Origin: Alistipes sp.
Lineage (GTDB): Bacteria > Bacteroidota > Bacteroidia > Bacteroidales > Rikenellaceae
Length of the DNA: 64,000 nt
Reading direction: 5' to 3'
Assembly (NCBI GenBank): GCA_017416915.1
Contig: JAFQAN010000027.1
Span: 114,485-178,484, forward strand
Shown here: piece after piece, positions 54,553 through 61,307 of the stretch
Layout: the number at the start of each line of letters is the position of its first letter
Numbering within the stretch: the first letter of the stretch is position 1
The notes under the pieces: generated by a model
Database searches by the model: none
Seen by the model: the letters and a program-made list of their open reading frames with translations, nothing else
Told to the model about the DNA's origin: nothing
Translations under genes and position numbers: made by a program

Positions 54553-55353
54553 ATGCGTAGTAACATCATAAAATTCTTTTCGCGCCGCCGCAGCTGGACA
54601 CTACCCTACGTGCTATTCCTGGCAGTATTCGTAGTGATGCCCCTTGTGCTGATTATGGTCTATGCCTTTCAGGCGAAGGATGGCGGACTGTCGTTGGAGA
54701 ACTTCGAGCGCTTCATCAACCAGCCCGAAGCCGCCAACACCTTCATATACTCTATCGGCATCGCACTCATTACCACTATTATATGTATCGTGCTGGGCTA
54801 TCCCGCCGCCTACATACTCTCGCGTATGAAGCTATCGACAGCGCGCGTAGTGGTTATGCTCTTCATCCTGCCGATGTGGATTAACGTGCTGGTGCGTACG
54901 CTTGCCACCGTGGCGTTATTCGACTTTTTGACACTTCCGCTGGGCGAGGGTGCGCTAATATTTGGTATGGTCTATAACTTCCTGCCGTTTATGGTATATC
55001 CCATCTACAACGTGCTGCAAAAGATGGACCACTCGCTTATCGAGGCTGCCGAGGATCTTGGCGCCACACCACGTCAGGTCTTTACCCGCGTGGTCTTTCC
55101 GCTCTCGATGCCTGGCATCGTTAGCGGCGTTATGATGGTCTTTATGCCCACCATATCGACATTTGCCATATCCGAGCTTTTGACAATGAACAACATCAAG
55201 TTGTTCGGTACCACCATTCAGGAGAACATCAACAACGGTATGTGGCACTATGGCGCGGCGCTGTCGCTCATTATGCTCGTTATCATAGGTATCACCTCGC
55301 TCTTTACCGACTCGTCGTCGGAGGATGCGGCTAACGATGGAGGACTGCTGTAA
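54553..55353 (+). CDS. potB: Spermidine/putrescine ABC permease PotB
   Basis: 266 residues, six membrane helices. The cytoplasmic EAA loop reads EAAEDLGATPRQVFTRVVFPLSMPGI, seen in two parts around the conserved Gly. N-terminal LPYVLFLAVFVVMPLVLIMV is the first helix. It forms the membrane channel with PotC; the stop overlaps the potC start by one base (TAATG). Confidence 0.93.
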   Translation: MRSNIIKFFSRRRSWTLPYVLFLAVFVVMPLVLIMVYAFQAKDGGLSLENFERFINQPEAANTFIYSIGIALITTIICIVLGYPAAYILSRMKLSTARVVVMLFILPMWINVLVRTLATVALFDFLTLPLGEGALIFGMVYNFLPFMVYPIYNVLQKMDHSLIEAAEDLGATPRQVFTRVVFPLSMPGIVSGVMMVFMPTISTFAISELLTMNNIKLFGTTIQENINNGMWHYGAALSLIMLVIIGITSLFTDSSSEDAANDGGLL

Positions 55354-56171
55354 TGAAGAGATTTCTTTCGACAACATACTTGGTGCTTATCCTCGTGATG
55401 CTCTATGCGCCAATCATCATCATCGCCATCTTCTCGTTCACCGAGTCGAGGGTGCTGGGCAACTGGACAGGCTTCTCTACGGAGCTTTACGAGTCGCTCT
55501 TCTCGGGCGGTGTGAATAACTCGCTTATCGACGCGATACAGAATACGTTTATCATCGCCATTGTCGCCGCTACGGTATCTACGCTCTTGGGTACAGTTGC
55601 TGCCATCGGCATCAACGACCTGCGTTACCGCAAACGCCGTGTGATAAACTTCGTAAACAACATTCCGATACTCAACCCCGACATCATCACGGGTATATCG
55701 CTCTTCCTGCTGTTCGTGTCGTTGGGTATCACTCAGGGCTATACCACCGTTATCCTCGCGCACATCGCCTTCTGTACTCCATACGTTGTGCTGAGCGTTA
55801 TGCCGCGCCTTACGCAGATGAATCCCAACATCTACGAGGCGGCTCTTGACCTTGGTGCTACGCCTATGCAGGCTATGCGTCGTGTGATTATCCCCGAGAT
55901 ACGTCCAGGTATGATTTCGGGCTTTCTGCTGGCATTCACGCTCTCGATTGACGACTTCGCCGTAACAATCTTTACCAACGGCACAGATGGCTTGCAGACC
56001 CTCTCGACATATATCTATGCCGATGCCCGTAAGGGAGGTCTTACGCCCGAGCTACGCGCACTATCGACCATAATATTGGTGGTAGTATTGGTGCTACTTA
56101 TCGTGGTAAACTTCCGCGCACGTCGCCAGGCAAAGCGCGCTGAGGAGCAGGCATTAACCCTAAAACGCTAA
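55353..56171 (+). CDS. potC: Spermidine/putrescine ABC permease PotC
   Basis: 272 residues, six helices. The first helix is YLVLILVMLYAPIIIIAIFS and the EAA loop is EAALDLGATPMQAMRRVIIP. The basic C-terminus ends RRQAKRAEEQALTLKR. It is translationally coupled to potB and followed 4 bp later by potD. Confidence 0.93.
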   Translation: MKRFLSTTYLVLILVMLYAPIIIIAIFSFTESRVLGNWTGFSTELYESLFSGGVNNSLIDAIQNTFIIAIVAATVSTLLGTVAAIGINDLRYRKRRVINFVNNIPILNPDIITGISLFLLFVSLGITQGYTTVILAHIAFCTPYVVLSVMPRLTQMNPNIYEAALDLGATPMQAMRRVIIPEIRPGMISGFLLAFTLSIDDFAVTIFTNGTDGLQTLSTYIYADARKGGLTPELRALSTIILVVVLVLLIVVNFRARRQAKRAEEQALTLKR

Positions 56172-56175
56172 AAAG

Positions 56176-57594
56176 ATGAGGCAATATTTCAAGATATTTA
56201 TCGGTGCAGCACTGCTCACCACCGTAGCGCTATTAGGCATAGGATGCGGGGGCGAGGAGCGTGAGCAGATACTCAAAGTATATAACTGGGGCGACTACAT
56301 CGACGAGGAGCTTCTTCCCGAGTTTGAAGAGTGGTACGAGGAGCAGACTGGCGAGAAGGTGCGTATCGTATATCAGACCTTCGACATAAATGAGGTTATG
56401 CTCGCCAAAATCGAAAATGGCGAGGCTGATTTCGATGTTGTATGCCCTTCGGAGTATATCGTCGAGCGTATGATGCGCAACGAGCTACTGCTGCCAATCA
56501 TCACGCCCGAGTTCGAGGCGGAGATTAACGCCAAGGGTATCAACTACTTCGACTGCATATCGCCCTATATCAAAGAGCAGTTCTCGATGTTGGAGGCACC
56601 CGAGGGTCAAGACCCCAACGACTACGCCGTAGGCTATATGTGGGGTACTACGGGCATCCTCTACAATACCAAGTACGTGAGCGAGGAGGAGGCTCAGTCG
56701 TGGCAGTTGATGTTCGATAGACGCCTCAAAGATAAAATCTTTGTCAAGGACGCCTTCCGCGATGTCTATTCGCCGATACTCATCTACGCAAAGACACTCG
56801 AAGCGCGCAAAAGTGGCGAGCTGGGCGAGGATGAGATGCTCCCGATAGAGACCATCCGCGAGCTTATGTACGACTCGTCGGATAGCTCTATTGCACTTGT
56901 GGAGAGCTACCTCAAACAGATGAAAGACCTCGTAGCAGGCTGGGAGGCGGACTTCGGCAAGGAGATGATGACGCAGGAGAAGGCGTGGATAAACCTTATG
57001 TGGAGCGGCGATGCCGTATGGGCTATCGAGGAGGCTGCCGAGGTGGATGTAGAGCTTGCCTACGCTGTACCTAAGGAGGGAAGCGTGGTATGGTTCGATG
57101 GTTGGGTGATACCCAAGTACGCTGAGAACAGACGTGCTGCGCGCTACTTCATCGACTTTATGTGCAAACCCGAGAATGCTATTCGCAATATGGATGCCAC
57201 GGGATATGTGAGCGTCATCACCACCGAGGAGGTATTAGAGGCTATGCGTGATGACGAGTTGGAGACGGTTTGCGACCTCAGCTACCTCTTTAAGCACAGC
57301 GACGGCACCCCCATCGAGGGCGCCGACAGCGTACATATCGACGATGTGTTGTACCCCGACCGCTCGGTTATCGAGCGCTGCGGCGTTATGCACGACTCGG
57401 GCGACCGCACCGACCGTATGCTTGAAATGTGGTCGAGAGTCAAGGGCGACAACCTCTCGGCGGGGATGCTCATAGGCATTATCGTATTCTTCTCGGTGCT
57501 GCTCATCTGGGGCGTGTGGCGCAAGATAGAGGCGTATCGCAAAAAACAGAGACACCTCAAACGCCGCCGCCACGAGCGTAAAACGGCAAAGTAG
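56176..57594 (+). CDS. potD: Polyamine-binding lipoprotein PotD with a C-terminal membrane helix
   Basis: 472 residues, about 120 longer than E. coli PotD. The lipobox is LLGIGC (Cys24). The type 2 periplasmic-binding fold follows: KVYNWGDYIDEELLPEFEEW, DVVCPSEYIVERMMRNELL, GYMWGTTGILYNTKYV, and WINLMWSGDAVWAIEEAAE. After the domain comes a hydrophobic helix (MLIGIIVFFSVLLIWGVW, about 430-449) and a very basic tail (RHLKRRRHERKTAK). It would thus be held in the inner membrane at both ends. This is not seen in the E. coli protein. Confidence 0.9.
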   Translation: MRQYFKIFIGAALLTTVALLGIGCGGEEREQILKVYNWGDYIDEELLPEFEEWYEEQTGEKVRIVYQTFDINEVMLAKIENGEADFDVVCPSEYIVERMMRNELLLPIITPEFEAEINAKGINYFDCISPYIKEQFSMLEAPEGQDPNDYAVGYMWGTTGILYNTKYVSEEEAQSWQLMFDRRLKDKIFVKDAFRDVYSPILIYAKTLEARKSGELGEDEMLPIETIRELMYDSSDSSIALVESYLKQMKDLVAGWEADFGKEMMTQEKAWINLMWSGDAVWAIEEAAEVDVELAYAVPKEGSVVWFDGWVIPKYAENRRAARYFIDFMCKPENAIRNMDATGYVSVITTEEVLEAMRDDELETVCDLSYLFKHSDGTPIEGADSVHIDDVLYPDRSVIERCGVMHDSGDRTDRMLEMWSRVKGDNLSAGMLIGIIVFFSVLLIWGVWRKIEAYRKKQRHLKRRRHERKTAK

Positions 57595-57659
57595 AGGTAC
57601 GACAACGATTTACCTATTTATAACATATATAACTTCCTTAAACACAATTCAGTACAACG

Positions 57660-58523
57660 ATGACAAGAAAGATTACTCTTCTGCTTGCCACCATTGCACT
57701 TGCAGTATCGGCGCAGGCATCAACCTTCAATTCTAAGACACAACCCACGCCCGAGGCTACCCTATTGCCCGAGGCAGACGCCTCGTTCGAGGCTGCCGAG
57801 GAGGAGGGACTGTTTTGGTGGGAGGCAGGGGCAAAGCTCACCTCTAACTACCTATGGCGCGGCTACGACCAGTCGTACTATGGCAACGTCTTCGACCCCG
57901 CCATTCAGCCCAGCGTAACGCTCGGTCTTGGAGCGTTCTACATCGACCTATGGTACAACTTCTCGACAATAAGCACCTATCAAGAGCTTGACCTCACGTT
58001 CGGCTTCGACTATAAGGGTCTCTCTGTTACCGTCTATGATGTATGGTGCGACTATGGCAAGGCATTCTGGCAGAACGACTTTCTCGATGACCAGAACCAT
58101 AGCCTTACCGCTACTATCGAATACACCTTTTTTGACCGTCTGCGTCTGCACTGGGGGACCACGTTTCTCCACGCTGCCGACTGGCTGACCGAGGGTAAAC
58201 GTGCTGGCAAGCGTGCCTTCTCGTCATACTTCGAGATTAGCTACCGACAGCCTATCAAGGAGCTGTTCGACATCAACATTACGGCGGGTGCTTCGCCGTG
58301 GACAGCACCTTTTTGGTGTGCAGGACCACGCATTATGGTCGATGGAGCCTACGAGTTGGACTTCGACAACATACCCAAGGGCTTCAACGTCACGAACCTC
58401 TCGGTAGTGCTTAGTCGTGAGTTTGAGGTGGGTGCCGCAACCATCCCTGTCGAGGTGGGCTACACCTATAACCCCACATCGCGCCGCCACTACGCCATTA
58501 TTAATACGGGCTTCGCCTTCTAA
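57660..58523 (+). CDS. Outer-membrane beta-barrel protein of unknown function
   Basis: 287 residues. A signal peptide (LLATIALAVSAQA) and a short acidic linker precede alternating amphipathic strands, for example AGAKLTSNYLWRGYDQSYYG, FYIDLWYNFSTIS, LTFGFDYKGLSVTVYDVWCD and IPVEVGYTYNPTSRRHY, ending with the outer-membrane signature Phe (NTGFAF). It resembles the TIGR02001/TorF-like barrel family. It starts 65 bp after potD and could share its transcript, which might hint at polyamine entry through the outer membrane; this is speculation. Confidence 0.7.
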   Translation: MTRKITLLLATIALAVSAQASTFNSKTQPTPEATLLPEADASFEAAEEEGLFWWEAGAKLTSNYLWRGYDQSYYGNVFDPAIQPSVTLGLGAFYIDLWYNFSTISTYQELDLTFGFDYKGLSVTVYDVWCDYGKAFWQNDFLDDQNHSLTATIEYTFFDRLRLHWGTTFLHAADWLTEGKRAGKRAFSSYFEISYRQPIKELFDINITAGASPWTAPFWCAGPRIMVDGAYELDFDNIPKGFNVTNLSVVLSREFEVGAATIPVEVGYTYNPTSRRHYAIINTGFAF

Positions 58524-58547
58524 GCGACCCTTTGACATAGGCACGTG

Positions 58548-59981
58548 CTACAAGAATTTAGCACGTTGCCACCTTCCCGACGACGAGGCAGTAACCTCCT
58601 TCTCAACGATACCTGTGAGGACATCTGCCGCGTCGTCGTGTCTATTGGCACGAAACAGACGACGGTAGGTCGTGAGGTGTGCATATAGCTCGGGCCAGCG
58701 CAGATTCCACCCTCGCGGAAAGCGTATGGTATGCAGCACCGTGGCAGAGTTCGAGAGTATGCGAGCCTCCTTATTGCCGCTCTGATGAAACCACTCGACA
58801 CGCACCGCGGGTAGCTGGCGCTGCAAGGCACGGGCAAAGCCTCGACCACCATTGTTGCTCTCGACATAGGCTCGGCGAGTGTCGTTGGCCATAAACATCG
58901 ACGCCACAAGACGCTCGGTATGCTCCATACTCTCTCTGGAATAGACCACATCGGTAACATATATCACGCCGTCGGTGTCGATTGCGTAGGCGATAGAGCA
59001 TAGATAGTCATCACCCACGTCCGCCGTGTCGGTATAGCTGGCTCGCGCCACAATATCGCGGGGCAAGGTGTCGTACTCACGGAAGTTATCGCCATAGAGC
59101 AACCCCTCACGCGAGGCGGGATGTCCCTGATACATAGCCTCGAAGCGTACAGGGTCGAGCCTACGCTTCGCGAGCAACAACTCCGCGTTCTGCTGCTCGG
59201 GCCATAGCGCCTCGCCCTCCGCGCGGGGGTCGAGAGGTGTCGGCGGAGAGGCTTTCAGAGCCTCGAAGTTCAGATAGAGCCACTCGCCCCTCTGCACCGC
59301 ATCAATATCCTCCATCGAGCGCATCACGCGGCACGGCTCGGTACGCATAAGCTGACCTATGAGGTCCTCCTCGTGCCAGCGCGTGAAGACCACCAACTCG
59401 CGCGAGTTGTTGTGCATACGTGTACGCACTACCGAGGTGTACCAGTCCCAGCAGTTGTCGCGCACGACGGGCGACTGCGCCTCCATAGCATCCTTGTATA
59501 GGTCGTCGAGGATGAAGCAATCGACACGGTTTCCCGTTAGCGACCCCTCCCTGCCGACAGATATAAGCTCGCCCTTACGTCCGATAATCTCTACCTCGTC
59601 CGAGGTGCGTATGTAGCCCAATGGCTTTGTGCCGCGCTTAATGGTCGTTTCGGGAAAGAGTGCCTCGTACTCGCGAGACTCGATGATACGCTGCACACGA
59701 CGGTTGAACTTCGAGGCGAGAGTCCCCGAGTAGGAGGCGATGGCGATACGCATATCGGGGTCTAAGCCGAGCATATAGGCGGGCAGCAGTGTCGTAGCGC
59801 CAACACTCTTGCCGTGCTGCGGCGGCACGGAGACAATAAGTTTTCGTATGCGACCCTCGGCAAAGGCTTCGAGTACACGATAATAGGTCGCGTGAAAGGG
59901 TGTAAACTCCAAGAAGGGATATACCTCGCGCGAAAAGTCAATGAACGAGGTAGCGGTATCGTTTGATTTTGTACCACTCAT
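58548..59981 (-). CDS. Phage terminase large subunit (orphan)
   Basis: 477 residues. The ATPase has the variant Walker A VPPQHGKS (52-59), IASYSGTLASKFNRRVQR, and Walker B VDCFILDD. The nuclease begins near CSIAYAIDTDGVIYVTDVVY (RNase H fold, first Asp) and has AYVESNNGGRGFARAL, as in the Terminase_6/TIGR01630 group. It would package phage DNA, but no portal, capsid or tail genes follow. The enzyme appears intact. Together with the S24 repressor downstream it marks a phage remnant or satellite. Confidence 0.85.
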   Translation of the reverse strand: MSGTKSNDTATSFIDFSREVYPFLEFTPFHATYYRVLEAFAEGRIRKLIVSVPPQHGKSVGATTLLPAYMLGLDPDMRIAIASYSGTLASKFNRRVQRIIESREYEALFPETTIKRGTKPLGYIRTSDEVEIIGRKGELISVGREGSLTGNRVDCFILDDLYKDAMEAQSPVVRDNCWDWYTSVVRTRMHNNSRELVVFTRWHEEDLIGQLMRTEPCRVMRSMEDIDAVQRGEWLYLNFEALKASPPTPLDPRAEGEALWPEQQNAELLLAKRRLDPVRFEAMYQGHPASREGLLYGDNFREYDTLPRDIVARASYTDTADVGDDYLCSIAYAIDTDGVIYVTDVVYSRESMEHTERLVASMFMANDTRRAYVESNNGGRGFARALQRQLPAVRVEWFHQSGNKEARILSNSATVLHTIRFPRGWNLRWPELYAHLTTYRRLFRANRHDDAADVLTGIVEKEVTASSSGRWQRAKFL

Positions 59982-59997
59982 ATATTAAATATGTATA

Positions 59998-60150
59998 ATG
60001 TTAGACTTATTTGTTGTCCTTTCGGACGGCAGCCCCTCTCGATGCAGAGAATGGGCTGCCAAAGAGCGGGGGATGAAGGCATCGCTTCAAAGATGGGATA
60101 AGCTCCCCCGCTGCTACCTTGCAAGATGTGAAGACCTGGGGCTAATCTAA
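59998..60150 (+). CDS. Possible small protein in the phage island (50 residues)
   Basis: An ATG-started frame begins MLDLFVVLSDGSPSRCREW and ends KLPRCYLARCEDLGLI. Its composition (basic and aromatic, with four Cys) looks protein-like rather than random, and the frame fills almost the whole gap between the terminase gene and the next gene, overlapping the latter by 9 bp. The strand is opposite to both. The same DNA can fold into two stem-loops: GGCAGCCC/GGGCTGCC (about 60027-60058) and AGCGGGGGA/TCCCCCGCT. It may therefore be a structured noncoding region instead. I do not recognise a family. Confidence 0.35.
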   Translation: MLDLFVVLSDGSPSRCREWAAKERGMKASLQRWDKLPRCYLARCEDLGLI

Positions 60151-60432
60151 GATTAGGGCTTTAAGCTCCGAAAAGGAGAAGTCGTTGAGCAGTTCCACGC
60201 TACCCTCGACGGTCGAGAACTCCCACCACACGGGGACAATATCGACAATGGCGGGATAGTTCTCGTCAGGCGCGGCAGTGCGCTCGCGCTCAATAATGAG
60301 CGAACATAGGAGCTTGCACTCAATGTCGCCGTGGGTGCAAAGTATCGCCCCCGAGAAGTACTCCTTTGAGCCAATCTCAGCCATCAGCCTATCGGCAATT
60401 TCAAGGTAAAGTTTAGATGAAATCTCATACAT
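60142..60432 (-). CDS. Conserved small protein next to the phage-type repressor
   Basis: 96 residues from the ATG at 60432 (MYEISSKLYLEIADRLMAEI). The frame opens at 60477, but the shorter start fits the leader better. The protein is acidic, has FSGAILCTHGDIECKLLCSL, a VDIVPVWWEF segment and the ending LLNDFSFSELKALI. I do not recognise a named domain. A divergent promoter (TATATTTG on minus, 60508-60501) is shared with the S24 repressor gene. Confidence 0.6.
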   Translation of the reverse strand: MYEISSKLYLEIADRLMAEIGSKEYFSGAILCTHGDIECKLLCSLIIERERTAAPDENYPAIVDIVPVWWEFSTVEGSVELLNDFSFSELKALILD

Positions 60433-60487
60433 AGTTGATTTTTTGATAATTTTAAGGTAAAAAATTTGCAAACCCAAATAAATTGCT

Positions 60488-60521
60488 TAACTTTGTAGTG
60501 CAAATATATGTTCAATATTTG
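60488..60521. promoter_or_regulatory. Divergent promoters and candidate operator of the S24 repressor
   Basis: Plus strand TAACTTTG at 60488-60495 for the repressor; minus strand TATATTTG at 60508-60501 for the small gene. A perfect inverted repeat CAAATAT (60501-60507), N7, ATATTTG (60515-60521) overlaps the minus -7 element, with another CAAATAT half at about 60543. This is a plausible repressor-binding site. Confidence 0.55.
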
Positions 60522-60567
60522 ATTTTGTCAAGAGATTGGTACAAATATTTAATATAAATTTTCTTAT

Positions 60568-61248
60568 ATGGAGACCATAGGTTCACGTATGCGACTTATA
60601 CGCAAACAGCTTGATATGACGCAAGAGCAGTTAGCTCAACGACTTGGCATCGGCAAGGCGGCTCTCTCGATGATAGAGACAGGCAAGGCTGGACTATCTA
60701 TGCGCAACCGCAACATCTTAGTTCAAGATTTTAATGTTAATCCCGATTGGATTGAGACGGGCAAGGGTCGTATGTTTAACGCTGAGCCTAACCTTACTCC
60801 ATATATGCACCGCACGGACAACTCTCTGCCGATGCAGAGCGTACCGCTCTACTCGATAGAGGGTACGGCGGGACTGGTACCGCTGTTTACGGAGCAGGCG
60901 GAGGTAAAACCCGTAAACTTCATACACATCCCCAACCTGCCGAAGTGCGATGGCGCGATATATGTCGTTGGCGACTCGATGTATCCGCTACTTAAAAGTG
61001 GCGACATCGTGCTTTACAAGCAGCTAAACAACGTCGAGGATCTCTTTTGGGGCGATATGTACCTTCTCTCGATAGACATCGACGGCGAGGAGTACATCAC
61101 GGTAAAGTATGTGCAGAAGTCGGAACACGAGGGCTACGTAAAGCTCGTGAGCCAAAATCAACACCACGCCGACAAGGAGGTGGAGATAAGCCGAATACGC
61201 GCCATAGCACTTATAAAGGCGTCGGTGAGGATGCACACAATAGGATAG
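60568..61248 (+). CDS. XRE/S24 phage-type repressor with self-cleavage domain
   Basis: 226 residues. N-terminal HTH (RMRLIRKQLDMTQEQLAQRL, GIGKAALSMIETGK; about 5-65). The C-terminal S24/LexA-like peptidase has a candidate cleavage site Ala101-Gly102 (GTAGLV), catalytic Ser137 (VGDSMYPLLKSGD) and Lys180 (YITVKYVQ). Proteins like this lose repression on RecA-stimulated self-cleavage after DNA damage. It is divergent from the 60142-60432 gene. Confidence 0.87.
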   Translation: METIGSRMRLIRKQLDMTQEQLAQRLGIGKAALSMIETGKAGLSMRNRNILVQDFNVNPDWIETGKGRMFNAEPNLTPYMHRTDNSLPMQSVPLYSIEGTAGLVPLFTEQAEVKPVNFIHIPNLPKCDGAIYVVGDSMYPLLKSGDIVLYKQLNNVEDLFWGDMYLLSIDIDGEEYITVKYVQKSEHEGYVKLVSQNQHHADKEVEISRIRAIALIKASVRMHTIG

Positions 61249-61254
61249 ACATAG

Positions 61255-61289
61255 AGAGACAGAGTGGCACAAGCTACTCTGTCTCTGTT
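61255..61289. terminator. Terminator after the S24 repressor gene
   Basis: AGAGACAGAGTGGC (61255-61268) pairs with GCTACTCTGTCTCT (61273-61286), one G-U pair, loop ACAA, followed by GTTTATA. It separates the repressor gene from the convergent aminopeptidase gene. Confidence 0.82.
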
Positions 61290-61307
61290 TATAGGAGGCT
61301 ACCGACC

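Noticed and set aside
58543-58566. Hairpin ACGTGCT/AGCACGT at the barrel-terminase junction as a terminator
   Set aside because: Only 7 bp, overlaps the terminase 3' end and has no T-run in either direction.
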